DNA of 64,000 nt from Lacipirellulaceae bacterium (GCA_040218535.1 JAVJRG010000005.1:186001-250000); one strand, 5' to 3'; positions 17,435 through 27,136 are shown, numbered from the stretch's first letter. Made by a program: numbers and translations. The notes: generated by a model from the letters alone, not told the origin.

Positions 17435-18376
17435 TTGAGCAAATCAATTTCTGAAACAGTTGCATTGTTCGCCAAAGGCTTGCTGATGGGCAGTGCGGAC
17501 ATCGTCCCGGGGGTCTCTGGAGGGACCATCGCGCTAATTGTCGGGATCTACGAAAGATTAGTTACCGCGATCAGTCGGTTTGATGCTCAGCTAGTGAAGC
17601 TGATTGTTGGAAGGCAATGGAAGGAGGCCGCGGAGCGGGTCGATCTTCGCTTCCTAGTAACGCTCGGCGCGGGGATACTTACTGGTGTGGCCGCTTTGGC
17701 AACCTTGATGCATTATTTACTTGAGCATCAACGCAGTCCCACTCTGGCGGTGTTCTTCGGGCTGATTCTCGCTTCGGCACTTTTGGTTGGGCGAATGGTA
17801 AAGCCGAAGGACTCGGGACAGGCGCTGCTCTGTGTTGTCGCAGGAATTCTTGGTGCCGCATTTGCCTTCTGGTTGGTCGGGCTCGAAGCAATTCAAGCTT
17901 CCGAAAATCTTGGTTATTTCTTCCTCTGCGGGATGGTCGCGATCTGCGCAATGATCCTGCCCGGGATCAGTGGTGCGTTCATTCTGCTGATCCTGGGAGC
18001 CTACGAATCGGTTACCAAGATCATCAAGGACCTGACGCACCTAGAATTCACCACTGCCGGATTGATGCAGTTGGGAGTTTTCGCTGCTGGTTGCGCGATC
18101 GGCCTGATCGGGTTCGCCAAGCTGTTGCGTTGGCTACTGGAACACTATCACAACTTAACGATGGCCGTGTTGTGCGGCTTCATGATCGGTTCACTGAAGA
18201 GAATCTGGCCCTTTCAGGTTGATACGACTCCTGAAGTTGAGCGACTATCTCTGAAGAAGTTTGAGATCGTTATGCCGGATTCCTGGAACGCACAGTGCAC
18301 AACCTGCTTGTTGTTGGCAGTCGTGGCGTTTGTCGCGGTGTTGGCGGTGGAGCGTTTGGCCAAAGTGAAAGAATGA
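17435..18376 (+). CDS. DUF368 membrane protein, polyprenyl-phosphate transporter type
   Basis: 313 residues, strongly hydrophobic with about eight to ten membrane helices. The DUF368 signature is at the start: GLLMGSADIVPGVSGGTIAL, and an inverted-repeat second copy appears as GMVAICAMILPGISGAFILL. Members (PopT/DUF368) have been shown in other bacteria to recycle undecaprenyl phosphate across the inner membrane. The start is TTG at 17435, decided by AGGAG nine bases upstream; no nearby ATG fits. Convergent with tmk, separated by a long hairpin. Confidence 0.93.
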   Translation: MSKSISETVALFAKGLLMGSADIVPGVSGGTIALIVGIYERLVTAISRFDAQLVKLIVGRQWKEAAERVDLRFLVTLGAGILTGVAALATLMHYLLEHQRSPTLAVFFGLILASALLVGRMVKPKDSGQALLCVVAGILGAAFAFWLVGLEAIQASENLGYFFLCGMVAICAMILPGISGAFILLILGAYESVTKIIKDLTHLEFTTAGLMQLGVFAAGCAIGLIGFAKLLRWLLEHYHNLTMAVLCGFMIGSLKRIWPFQVDTTPEVERLSLKKFEIVMPDSWNAQCTTCLLLAVVAFVAVLAVERLAKVKE

Positions 18377-18380
18377 TGAC

Positions 18381-18451
18381 TGTAGGGAACGCTCTCCGCG
18401 GCGTTCCGTAAGTCCAAGGCTAGCGGAACGCCGCGGAGGGAGCTCCCTACA
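18381..18451. repeat. Long hairpin between convergent DUF368 and tmk genes
   Basis: Arms 18381-18408 (TGTAGGGAACGCTCTCCGCG) and 18424-18451 are inverted copies of the family also at 8017-8085. It may serve as a two-way terminator. The TAG stop of tmk (18447-18449) is part of the right arm. Confidence 0.85.
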
Positions 18452-19052
18452 GAGAGCTTGCCGCGATCGCTTGAATCTCTGCCTGAATCACCTCCGGCTC
18501 GCGATCCGCATCAATGACGTGCAAGCTCTTGCCCATCACTTTGGCTTCAGCCAGAAAGCCCGCGCGAAGTTGGTTGCGATAGTCGTCGCCACGGCTTTCG
18601 ACGCGGTCGAGTTCGCGATTCAATCGTTGTAGTGCCTTGGCGGGATCCATATCGAGTAAGAAAGTACAGTCGGGTGAAATGCCATCGGTGGCAACTTTGC
18701 CTACCGTGCGAACCTCTTCGACCGACAGACCTCCCGCATAGCCTTGGTAGACGATATTGGCCAGCAGGAACCGATCTGAGACGACGGTCTTTCCTTGCGA
18801 CAAAGCAGGTTTGATGATTTCCTCAACCAGTTGCGCTCGGGCCGCCATATAAAGGAGCATCTCGCTCCGAGCGGAGATCGTCGTTTCTTCACCGCTATTG
18901 AGAACAATCTCGCGAAGCTTTTCGCCCAGCAGCGTCGTGCCCGGATCGCGACAGAAAACGACTTCCCTGCCCTGCCCTTGCAACCAATCGCAAAACTGCT
19001 CGATCTGAGTCGTCTTGCCGACACCGTCGATACCATCGAAAGAGACAAACAT
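18447..19052 (-). CDS. tmk: Thymidylate kinase
   Basis: 201 residues. It converts dTMP to dTDP in the cytoplasm. P-loop FDGIDGVGKTTQ is at residues 4-15, the DRx motif is in VVSDRFLLANIVYQGYAGGL, and a LID-like arginine-rich region is LNRELDRVESRGDDYRNQ. The stop codon lies inside a repeat arm, so the C-terminal residues (AIAASSL) run up to inserted-looking DNA. Downstream of the WYL regulator on the same strand, 49 nt apart. Confidence 0.95.
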   Translation of the reverse strand: MFVSFDGIDGVGKTTQIEQFCDWLQGQGREVVFCRDPGTTLLGEKLREIVLNSGEETTISARSEMLLYMAARAQLVEEIIKPALSQGKTVVSDRFLLANIVYQGYAGGLSVEEVRTVGKVATDGISPDCTFLLDMDPAKALQRLNRELDRVESRGDDYRNQLRAGFLAEAKVMGKSLHVIDADREPEVIQAEIQAIAASSL

Positions 19053-19101
19053 AGCGTGCTTAGTCTACTGAGTTTGTCGCTATGACGATACCAGCGTGGT
19101 C

Positions 19102-20088
19102 TCAGGTTGCCTCTGCTCCGTTGTATCTTTCGTGCATCCGGTTGATTCGACCCGCGACAAGCTTTCGGAGTTTCGTTGGTTTGAGGACCTCTGCCTGATC
19201 GCCGTAGCCAAGGATCCACCAAGCGATTTCATGCAGCCCTGAGACCTGGACCCTAAAGTCGAGACTGCCGTTAGGGAGTTGCTTCGTGCGTTGCGTTTTG
19301 TGCCAGCGGACTTCGGCCACGTTGCGAGCGACAAGCGGATCGAAACGGATGTGGACTTGCTGATCTCGGCCCGACTCTGGCATGATCCGCCAGGCATTTC
19401 CCAAGTACTTTTCCAGCGAGAACGCTTTGGGAATCGAGTAGTCTGTGTTGCTAGGTGTTAGCAAGCTAATGCGATTGACACGAAAAGTTCGCACTTCCCG
19501 ATGTAGCGAGCTGCGTCCGATGACATACCAACTGTGCTGGCTGAATAGCAGTTGGTAGGGGCGCAGGCGTGTCTTGATCTGTTCCCACTCGGTGAGGCTC
19601 TCATACTCGATTGCGACGACCTTACCAGTCTTCAGTGCCGTCTGTAGGTCGCGGAACGTTTGGCGATGTCCTGCGATTTGACTCACAGCGCCCAAGCGGA
19701 TGTCGAGTGATCCGGCGACGGTGCGAACTTCTTCCCGCAACGGTTCTGGGAGCATGCTCTCCAGCTTCATCGCCGCTCGGCGTGCCGGCTCTCCGAAGGG
19801 GAGTTGCCCTTTGCCGTTGCCTAGATTATCCGCCAAGGCAATCAGTGAGAGCGCTTCTTCGGCGGTGAAATTGGTTGGCGGCAGAAAGAAGTCGTCGTCG
19901 ATCCAGTAGGCGTCCCGCTGGCGGTCGAACTTCAGGGGGACACCCGCTTCGCGAAGTGTTTCCAGGTCTCGAAAGATAGTTCGTCGACTGACACTGCAGG
20001 CTTTGGCAAGGCCTGCTGCGTTCTCGTGGTTACCTGCCTGCAGGGTTTCCAGCAGCTTGAGGAGTCGCGTGATTCGCTTCGAATTCAT
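19102..20088 (-). CDS. HTH and WYL-domain transcriptional regulator (YafY type)
   Basis: 328 residues. An N-terminal winged HTH (MNSKRITRLLKLLETLQAGN, then SVSRRTIFRDLETLREAGVP) is followed by a WYL domain with QHSWYVIGRSSLHREVRTFR and a C-terminal WCX-like extension. Such proteins sense small ligands or nucleic acids and regulate nearby genes. The ATG at 20088 is taken because the HTH starts there; the frame is open further to 20169. This start lies 59 nt inside the 3' end of the upstream TolC-family gene in another frame, so the two are probably co-expressed. Confidence 0.88.
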   Translation of the reverse strand: MNSKRITRLLKLLETLQAGNHENAAGLAKACSVSRRTIFRDLETLREAGVPLKFDRQRDAYWIDDDFFLPPTNFTAEEALSLIALADNLGNGKGQLPFGEPARRAAMKLESMLPEPLREEVRTVAGSLDIRLGAVSQIAGHRQTFRDLQTALKTGKVVAIEYESLTEWEQIKTRLRPYQLLFSQHSWYVIGRSSLHREVRTFRVNRISLLTPSNTDYSIPKAFSLEKYLGNAWRIMPESGRDQQVHIRFDPLVARNVAEVRWHKTQRTKQLPNGSLDFRVQVSGLHEIAWWILGYGDQAEVLKPTKLRKLVAGRINRMHERYNGAEAT

Positions 20089-22489
20089 CTTGAGGGGCAA
20101 GCGTCGTGAAGGCGGAATTCTGAGGCGGCTGACTCGCTGGCGGTTGAGTGTTGTTAGAGAGCCAACCACTCAGGCCGTTCGCGGGCGACGAGGTGTAGAT
20201 TATATCTTGTGGAATCCTCTGCGCCGAATTGCCGCCTCCAGTTTGCGGCAAGGGCTGCAGATGGGTGGCTTGCAGCACTTGGCCGACTCGATTGGGCATC
20301 TGCGGCCAGGCTTGGGCGCTCGGATCGGGTAACGGTGCTGGGATGTTTTCCTGCTGCACGGCAGGGTCTTCCGTTTGCAGATTGCTACCTTCGGGTCCTT
20401 GCTCGGTTGCCGGAATCGGATCGACGGTCGTCTGAGGGAGTGCCTCGACGGGCTGCATCATCGGCATTGCCATTTGAGCCTGTGGACCACGGCTAATCAC
20501 GTTTGGTCTTGTGTAGCCGTAGTCGAGATACTTGCTCGCGTCACGCTGACGAGCACGCCACAGGGCGTCGAACTTCGCCTTGTTCGGCCACGGCCCTTCT
20601 GCCAGGTAGACACCGTTGTATTCCAGGAGCGTCCCTTTGCGGAAATGAACTCGCATGATCGCTCGGTTGAAATCGACGAGCGAACGATAGTAGGCACTCT
20701 CCGCCTCCGCACGACGACGTTGTGCGTCGAGCAGGACATCCAGTGTGACGGTTCCCGAGTCGTAAATAGCATTGAACGCGTCGACCTCATCTTGGCTGGC
20801 AACACGACGCATGAAGTTGGTCTTCACCACTCCAAAGTTATGATCGACGTCACGGATAGCATCGCCAAGCTGGTGGGAGACTTCCAGTTCCAAGTCTTGG
20901 AGGACTGCTCTCTCGCGAGCGAGTAACAACTGGTGATGTCTGACGCCACTGAGAGCCCTTCGGAAGCCGATCGGCAGGGTGAATTGGAGATCGATTTGCC
21001 ATTCCTGATAATCACCGCCGGTGAGGACCTCGAAGGCGTTTGAGCCATCCAAGAAGGGGTCGATTCCGTTGCGGTCGGAGCGAAGGAGTTGGTCGCCCGC
21101 ACCGAGCCAACGATAGCGTCCGCCCAAATCTAAACGCGGCAGGAGGTGATTGCGGGAAGCAATCAATTCCAATTCACGGCGTTTTACCTGCCACTTTTGG
21201 CGACGGAGTTCAGCACGACCTGTGAGGGCCTCGCCATGGATCGCTGCCCAATCGAAATGCACCTGAGCCGTGGTTGGCTCGTCAATCGGTCGGAAGAGCC
21301 GTCCGTCGGAGTGGCTGAGCCCCATGATGTAGCGTAGTCGGTTCTCGACGCGGAAGAGGTTTGTCAGTGCCGTCTCGACTTGGGAGCGGAACAAGTAGTA
21401 TTGGGAGCGAGCCTGGGCTTCCTTGTCCGCCTCGCCCCCTTCACCGCCTGCTTCCTGCAGGGCTTTGATTTTTCGCCACGTTTCCAAGGCACTGTCCCGT
21501 CCGATCTTCCGTGCGTCGAGGTCGCGATAGGCGAAGTAGAGTTCCCAGTAAGCGTCCTCGACGTCACGCATCAGGTTGCGGACGCCAATCTCGAAGTCGG
21601 CGAGCGTCACATCGTGACGAATCCGTGCGATGATCACACCGTCGATGTTGTTGACGAAGCCGCTGGCGGCTTGTTGGAACGTTTGCACGCCGGCGATCCG
21701 GTTGTATTGCGTGCCCCGGCCTTGCAACAAAGGATGTGTAAACGCAGCTTCGAAGTTGGTGGTCCAATCACTGGCTTGCGTACGGCTGCCGTTGTTGTTT
21801 TGCTCGTAGTTCGTATTGTTGCGAAATTCGAAGGTACTACCGTCGGCAGTGGCTTTTGTGATGCCGATCGTGCCTATGCCTAGGTCTTGGCGGAATTGCG
21901 GAGCGAAGAAGTCAGGTGCGGCAGCGAGACCGAAGTTTTGGGGGCGGTCGTTGTAGTTCCAGGTGATGCTACTATCTAACTGAGCATCGAACTCGGCGAG
22001 CGCGGCCTCGACACCGGTGCCGCTAAAGGCACTCCCTGTGCCCGTGCCGTTGCCACTCTCGACGAGTGCCGCATCATAAGTCGTGGTGATGTTCGCGCCG
22101 TTGCTTGCAGAAATCGTTTCCGGTGTCGTGGCTGAGATATTTTGTCCGCCGTCAGCAATCCGCCCGCCAAGCTGACGCATCACATTGCTGTTTTCCAAAG
22201 TGATGCGAGTGACTTGTTCCAGGGTGATGTCTTGAACCTCGAAATTCTCAGAATTCGCGAGCGTTAACGGTGCCCCCGCTGCGGTCACTTCTTCGAGCGG
22301 CTGTTCGCAGACGTCCGGGTACTCGATGTCCGTCGCGAGATCCATGTAATGAGAGAGATCGCCGTCTTCACGGAAGAAGATCGGTTGCACCGGCTGGCAG
22401 CCAGTGGCAAATGTCAGAACGCACAGGAGAAGTACCAAGGACTCCTTGGCCTGGTTGCGTGTTGTCGCGGTGAGTCGGAGGGGAGGCAT
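20030..22489 (-). CDS. TolC-family outer-membrane efflux lipoprotein
   Basis: 819 residues. A lipoprotein signal ends at C31 (LTFATGC). The body has the TolC duplicated helical hairpins and barrel strands: ITLEQVTRITLENSNVMRQL, NVMRQ, VEDAYWELYFAYRDLDARKI, LRRQKWQVKRRELELIASRN and ARERAVLQDLELEVSHQLGD. The central insertion (residues about 90-200) and a proline/glutamine-rich tail of about 150 residues (TTVDPIPATEQGPEGSNL) make it nearly twice a standard TolC. It would form the outer-membrane channel of an efflux or type I secretion system, but no inner-membrane pump or periplasmic adaptor is adjacent. The 3' end overlaps the WYL gene. Confidence 0.88.
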   Translation of the reverse strand: MPPLRLTATTRNQAKESLVLLLCVLTFATGCQPVQPIFFREDGDLSHYMDLATDIEYPDVCEQPLEEVTAAGAPLTLANSENFEVQDITLEQVTRITLENSNVMRQLGGRIADGGQNISATTPETISASNGANITTTYDAALVESGNGTGTGSAFSGTGVEAALAEFDAQLDSSITWNYNDRPQNFGLAAAPDFFAPQFRQDLGIGTIGITKATADGSTFEFRNNTNYEQNNNGSRTQASDWTTNFEAAFTHPLLQGRGTQYNRIAGVQTFQQAASGFVNNIDGVIIARIRHDVTLADFEIGVRNLMRDVEDAYWELYFAYRDLDARKIGRDSALETWRKIKALQEAGGEGGEADKEAQARSQYYLFRSQVETALTNLFRVENRLRYIMGLSHSDGRLFRPIDEPTTAQVHFDWAAIHGEALTGRAELRRQKWQVKRRELELIASRNHLLPRLDLGGRYRWLGAGDQLLRSDRNGIDPFLDGSNAFEVLTGGDYQEWQIDLQFTLPIGFRRALSGVRHHQLLLARERAVLQDLELEVSHQLGDAIRDVDHNFGVVKTNFMRRVASQDEVDAFNAIYDSGTVTLDVLLDAQRRRAEAESAYYRSLVDFNRAIMRVHFRKGTLLEYNGVYLAEGPWPNKAKFDALWRARQRDASKYLDYGYTRPNVISRGPQAQMAMPMMQPVEALPQTTVDPIPATEQGPEGSNLQTEDPAVQQENIPAPLPDPSAQAWPQMPNRVGQVLQATHLQPLPQTGGGNSAQRIPQDIIYTSSPANGLSGWLSNNTQPPASQPPQNSAFTTLAPQDEFEANHATPQAAGNPAGR

Positions 22490-22819
22490 GTGCTGGTTTT
22501 CCTAGCCTTGGTTCGCCCTAGAGCGAACACGTCGATACCCCGACTGGCAGTTTGCCAATCGGCTTGCCCCCCCGGGCAGGACTGCTCAGAGTCAGCCGCG
22601 CGAAATCCAGCGCGCAGCCGAGACGTTAGAGCCGTCATAAACGGTATCGGCGGCCTAATCGGCAAACTTTCACAGCAGTTGCCGGAATTGCGAAGAAGTG
22701 GTGCTAGCAGTGCTTGCAACGGTCTCCGAGCCGTCAGGCGTAAGCCGGCGGGTAGTGGCTTGAGAGAGTTTCACCCGTCGGGTTACGCCTGACAGCTCAG
22801 GAGGGAAACCAGCGTAGTA
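22490..22819. other. Intergenic region (330 bp) with one repeat
   Basis: Upstream of the TolC-family gene and downstream of the 755-aa gene, same strand. It contains the inverted repeat at 22728-22798 and no convincing ORF. The promoter of the TolC gene is presumably here, but no strong -35/-10 pair stands out. Confidence 0.5.
22728..22798. repeat. Inverted repeat (GCCGTCAGGCGTAAGCC type)
   Basis: Arms 22728-22753 (GAGCCGTCAGGCGTAAGCCG) and 22773-22798 are imperfect inverted copies. Same family as 53952-54023 and related to 10918-10989 and 45282-45383. Confidence 0.8.
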
Positions 22820-25087
22820 TTAGGGCAAGCCCCAGCCGACCGTGAGCCAACCGCTATCACTCTCTAGCTGGCGCAGAGTGAGTTCCCCCAGGTCGGGGAT
22901 ACGCAGCGCCGGGATGGGAATCTCTTTGGGGATCCCCTCGCCTCGCTCAGCCCGGTCGTTCATGTTCTTTGCTAGCGTACTGCGAAAGCCACTCTTGGCG
23001 GTGGACATCTTTTTGTCCCATGCGGGATCGAATCCGGTGGGCAAGACTTCGATCTTTCCAACTCGTCTCAAGAGAATGCCATTGCCGTCTTTGAGGATTT
23101 CATAAGTGACCACGAAGTCCCAATTTTTGAACTCTCGCTCCTCAGAAGTCAATTGCGAGGCCCTCATCCGGATGGCAACCTTACCGTCCTTAAACGCAAC
23201 ACTTGCCGGGAAGTCATTGTTGAGCGTGATCGACCATGGCTGGAAGTTGCTCTCCTGATCGCCTTGGTCGGGATTGGTTTCGCCGGTGGGATCAGCCAAG
23301 ACCGGTTCAGCGACAACTTCGGCCACTTCTTTCACCTTGCGGCGAGATTGCTGAACCTTCTTCAGCCACTTCGGGGCGTCGCCAGAAACCTGCTGGGGTT
23401 GGTCCGCATCGTCCTGCGAGAGGGTCACTCCTGACAGCACAAGTGGCAAGTAATTGTTGACCGCCGACTCGTGCAATTGGAAATAAAGATCGTGGCCCAA
23501 GCGTACGGGCGTTGGTGGGACCGACGCACCTAGCTGCGTCGAGCGAGCAATCGTTGCTTCAACACCCAGGTCGTGACTCGTCGAGTTCCAGCGGAAGTAC
23601 TCGGGGACTAAGTCTCGACGCGTGAGCGGCGTAACAACGCGATCCAAGTACCGCTTTCTGCCGTTGACCATGAGGGCATTCACTTCTTCATCAAAGCCGG
23701 TGGCAACCTTGACCTCGGCATGTTGGGCGGCGATACGCTCAGCCTGATGCTTGCTCTCGCCGACGCGTTTCCAGGCAATTTTTTCAACGATCCGTCTTCC
23801 GAATTTGCCGCCAGTTTTACGAATGGCGTTCGTGCGGGTCTTGGTACGTGCTGTTGCATCGGCGGTGTTCACGAAGAAGGCGTCGTCGCTGAAGAGGAGT
23901 TGCTTCGTCGAAGTGAATGTTGTCTGACCCGTGCTGTAGATTTTCACTGGTTTGTTGTAGCCCACGGTCCGCGACGAAGTTCTTCCCGTGAAAACTGTCT
24001 GGAGTACGATTTGGCTGTCCGACGGCTCCGTGCGAAACGTCACGGTCCCCTGGGTACAGGCGGTGCCCCGGATACTGGTTCCCAGGATGCAATCCACCAC
24101 CGGCTGCTGGTTGGTGACGGGGCGTTGTGCTGTCCGATTGAGGAAATTCAACGAGACGCGAGCCACGACGTTCGGCTTCGAGAGCCGACCTTTGATTGCG
24201 GAGACTAAAGAAGGAGAATCCCCAAGCTGCTTGGCAAGCCGGTAGACGTTGGTAATCTTCCAATGGGTTTCACTCGTTGGTTTCTCGCTGTGGCGCTCAA
24301 GTTGCTGCTCCAGCCCCTTGAGAAGTCCGTCGAATGCGGCACTGGCGTCACGAACCTTGGCGGTCGTTGCCCAAGTTACCGTAGGAATAAAGCTCTCTAG
24401 GTTGTCTGCAACGCCACGGAAGACATCAAGCTCGAGCCCCGGTTCATTCCTGCGGAAGCGAGCGAGCACTTTCCCTAAGTTGCTAAGCGATTCTCGTGTC
24501 AGCTTATGATCGTCCTCAAGTTGAGGCTCGAGTAGGTCCCAGTGCAGGTAGTCTTTCCACGTTGCCGCTAAGGATGAGCCGAGGTCGAGCGTTTGCTCCA
24601 AATTTCTCGCCGACTGGCGAAGCTGAGCACGGGCTTCGGCGAGTTGCGACTCAGTGATGGGCGAATGATCGCCGCGGGCCGCTGCTGCGTAGTCGGATAG
24701 CTTGCCGCTGTCTGGTGTTTTTAGTTCGCGGGACCAGTTAGTCAGCGCGTTCCGTGCCTCAACGAAGCGTCTCATCCGCAGTCCGTCAGCTTCGCTGCGA
24801 AACTTCCGCAGGGAACGCATCACGACTGCGGGGTCGGGCTCGTCGGACTCAAGTTCGCCGCGAAGATCCTCAAGAAACAGGTAGCGTCGCCAACGCTCCA
24901 GCTTCGGGCTTTCCTCTTCGCCCTTGGCAATCCAAGACTCCAACTCGTCGAGTTTCGATTCGACTCGCTGTGCAGACAGAGACTTCGCCGCCTCGTCCTC
25001 ATTCGCTCTTAAGGGGGACAATGGAAGTAGGGCAAAGCCGAGAAGGACGAAAAGTAATTGCTTCCTGCGATAGTAGATTCCTGGCAT
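22820..25087 (-). CDS. Large exported protein of unknown function
   Basis: 755 residues with a signal peptide (MPGIYYRRKQLLFVLLGFAL, then SPLRANE). The N-terminal third is helical and charged (VESKLDELESWIAKGEEESP), the middle is beta-rich (VTFRTEPSDSQIVLQTVFTG and GYNKPVKIYSTGQTTF), and the C-terminal part is a mixed domain ending GWLTVGWGLP. No enzyme motif or known family recognised. The start at 25087 is supported by GGGGAGG about six bases upstream; the in-frame TTG at 25102 would sit on top of that site. It probably works in the periplasm or at the outer membrane. dnaX is upstream on the same strand, about 130 nt away. Confidence 0.8.
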   Translation of the reverse strand: MPGIYYRRKQLLFVLLGFALLPLSPLRANEDEAAKSLSAQRVESKLDELESWIAKGEEESPKLERWRRYLFLEDLRGELESDEPDPAVVMRSLRKFRSEADGLRMRRFVEARNALTNWSRELKTPDSGKLSDYAAAARGDHSPITESQLAEARAQLRQSARNLEQTLDLGSSLAATWKDYLHWDLLEPQLEDDHKLTRESLSNLGKVLARFRRNEPGLELDVFRGVADNLESFIPTVTWATTAKVRDASAAFDGLLKGLEQQLERHSEKPTSETHWKITNVYRLAKQLGDSPSLVSAIKGRLSKPNVVARVSLNFLNRTAQRPVTNQQPVVDCILGTSIRGTACTQGTVTFRTEPSDSQIVLQTVFTGRTSSRTVGYNKPVKIYSTGQTTFTSTKQLLFSDDAFFVNTADATARTKTRTNAIRKTGGKFGRRIVEKIAWKRVGESKHQAERIAAQHAEVKVATGFDEEVNALMVNGRKRYLDRVVTPLTRRDLVPEYFRWNSTSHDLGVEATIARSTQLGASVPPTPVRLGHDLYFQLHESAVNNYLPLVLSGVTLSQDDADQPQQVSGDAPKWLKKVQQSRRKVKEVAEVVAEPVLADPTGETNPDQGDQESNFQPWSITLNNDFPASVAFKDGKVAIRMRASQLTSEEREFKNWDFVVTYEILKDGNGILLRRVGKIEVLPTGFDPAWDKKMSTAKSGFRSTLAKNMNDRAERGEGIPKEIPIPALRIPDLGELTLRQLESDSGWLTVGWGLP

Positions 25088-25219
25088 CAACCGCCTCCCC
25101 AAAAGTCGTTCAGTTCATCCTCTATTCTAATTGGCCCGTAGAGTTTGCGTAAATCCCCTGGTTTGCGGGGAGAATGCTGCAAATGGAGCCTTGAAGCAAG
25201 AAGACGCTCAGACGGAGAT

Positions 25220-27115
25220 TCAGTCTTGCTGAGGCGGAACGTAGCGGAGTCGTCCTGGATCGCCCTCGAAGAGCTCCATTGCCTTTTGAACGAAAGGTTG
25301 GGCTGCCGCCTCAGACTGTTCGCGGCGTCTTCGTTCGACCACGCTCTCGGTGGGCTGGGCTGCGGCGTTGGGGTCGTCGTGCGTCCCCAGAATTAGCTTC
25401 ACGGGCCGTCCTGCCGCCTTCGCTAGCGCCGCTTCGAGCCGGTTACGATTGGCCGGTCGCTCGCAAGCATCGCGGTGAAATTGCTGGTGGTCGGGAAAAC
25501 TGGCTAGCACGCGGCCTTGGGAATCGATCGAGATGCGATTCGCGAACGAAGCGCTGTCGGCGGTCATCCCTTCGATAGAAGCGAGAGCCTGCGCCCAGAT
25601 CGCTTCGATCTGCATTGGGTCAAGTGCCTCATCAGCCGCTGGGGTCTCAGCAGGCTTCGGTGGTGTTGCCACAGCGACAGCAGGCTCAGTTTCTTGGGTT
25701 GCCACCGCGTTTGGAGCGGCAGCCGAGTCCGGGGGAGACTCCTGCGGGCGAACTTCAGCCACGGTAGCCGCAATGACTTCCGGGGGCGTTGGCAACTTTG
25801 AAGTCGCCGAAGAACTTGGCTCGGCTTGAGACGGCTCTGCTGGTTGGACTGCGGGGTGCTCAGTGTCGTTTTTTTTTGAGTCTGTTACTTGAGATCTCGA
25901 CGCTTGAGAGCCCGCGGCCTGAGAGTTTGACGCTACTTCGACCGGACTACCGGCGGCAACACGGGCTGCGAGTGCCGCGAGCTCGTCGAGGTTCTCTAAG
26001 TGGCAGATTCTGACGATTGCCATTTCTGCAAGCGTGCGTGTCTGGGTGCTTACCCGGAGTCGCGCAGCGGTTTGGTCTAAGACTTGGGAAATCGCCAACA
26101 AATTCTGCACACCGAGTTTTTCAGCGAAGCCCTGCATTTCGTCCCGTTGGCCAGGCAGGGCGTAGAGCAGTTGGTTCTCGTCGCAGCCGACGGCTTGAGT
26201 CATGACATCTCGGAAATAGCCAAGCAATTGATCGATGAGTTGTCCGACTTCCGCCCCTTCGTTGATGGCGGCGTCGAGTTCAGAGAGGGCTTGGGACGCG
26301 TTACGGGCGACGAGTGGCTCAATGAGGCGGCTAAGTCGCGAAGCGGGGGCGATGCCTAGCAGTTCAGTCACGTCAGTCGTCGTGATCTGGGTGCTGCCGG
26401 TCGAGAGAAGTTGCTCAAGCAATGATTGGCTATCACGCATCGAACCGGCGGCCCGCATCGCGAGGATTTGCAAGGCATCATCCTCAACTTCAACGCGCTC
26501 GGCGGCGGCGATCTGAGCGAGGCGGTTCTGGATCGACGTGGTTTCGATCCCAGCGAAATCGTAACGCTGACACCGAGAGAGGATCGTGATCGGGATCTTG
26601 TTCGGCTCAGTTGTCGCGAAGATGAACTTCACGTGCTCTGGCGGTTCTTCCAACGTCTTGAGAAGCGCGTTGAACGCTTCTTTCGTCAGCATGTGGACTT
26701 CATCAATGATGTAGATCTTGAAGCGAGCACGGCTGGGCCGCACGGCGACGTTCTGGCGGAGCTGGCGAATCTCGTCGATACCACGATTGCTGGCACCGTC
26801 GATTTCCAGGACATCGACATCATCGCCGCTGGAGACGCTTTCGCAGATTTCGCACTCGTTGCAGGGCTGCTGTGCCGGGCCTTGGACGCAGTTGAGCGCC
26901 TTGGCCAAGATCCGCGCCGCAGAAGTCTTGCCAACTCCACGAGCTCCAGTGAAGAGATAGGCGTGGCCGACGCGATCGCTGGCAATCGCTCCAGTAAGAG
27001 CCTTGGCGACGTGCTGCTGGCCAATGAGCTCCTCAAACGCCTGTGGCCGATACCGCCGTGCCACGACGACGTAATCGCCATCGTTTATCGCATTTGGGGC
27101 GGTGGTGTCGCTCAT
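25220..27115 (-). CDS. dnaX: DNA polymerase III subunit gamma/tau
   Basis: 631 residues. The clamp-loader ATPase of the replisome. Walker A FTGARGVGKTSAARILA near residues 56-72, zinc-binding cysteines in CNECEICESV, DEVHMLTKEAFNALLKTLEE (Walker B and following), sensor FIFATTEPNKIPITILSRCQ. The clamp-loader region is followed by a 130-residue Pro/Ala/Glu-rich linker and a C-terminal domain (IEAIWAQALASIEGMTADSA) that would contact the polymerase or helicase as in tau. ATG 27115 precedes the conserved VVARRYRPQAFEELIGQ. The SRP RNA gene lies just upstream. Confidence 0.96.
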   Translation of the reverse strand: MSDTTAPNAINDGDYVVVARRYRPQAFEELIGQQHVAKALTGAIASDRVGHAYLFTGARGVGKTSAARILAKALNCVQGPAQQPCNECEICESVSSGDDVDVLEIDGASNRGIDEIRQLRQNVAVRPSRARFKIYIIDEVHMLTKEAFNALLKTLEEPPEHVKFIFATTEPNKIPITILSRCQRYDFAGIETTSIQNRLAQIAAAERVEVEDDALQILAMRAAGSMRDSQSLLEQLLSTGSTQITTTDVTELLGIAPASRLSRLIEPLVARNASQALSELDAAINEGAEVGQLIDQLLGYFRDVMTQAVGCDENQLLYALPGQRDEMQGFAEKLGVQNLLAISQVLDQTAARLRVSTQTRTLAEMAIVRICHLENLDELAALAARVAAGSPVEVASNSQAAGSQASRSQVTDSKKNDTEHPAVQPAEPSQAEPSSSATSKLPTPPEVIAATVAEVRPQESPPDSAAAPNAVATQETEPAVAVATPPKPAETPAADEALDPMQIEAIWAQALASIEGMTADSASFANRISIDSQGRVLASFPDHQQFHRDACERPANRNRLEAALAKAAGRPVKLILGTHDDPNAAAQPTESVVERRRREQSEAAAQPFVQKAMELFEGDPGRLRYVPPQQD

Positions 27116-27136
27116 GGAAGGAAACTTGCGCAAAAA

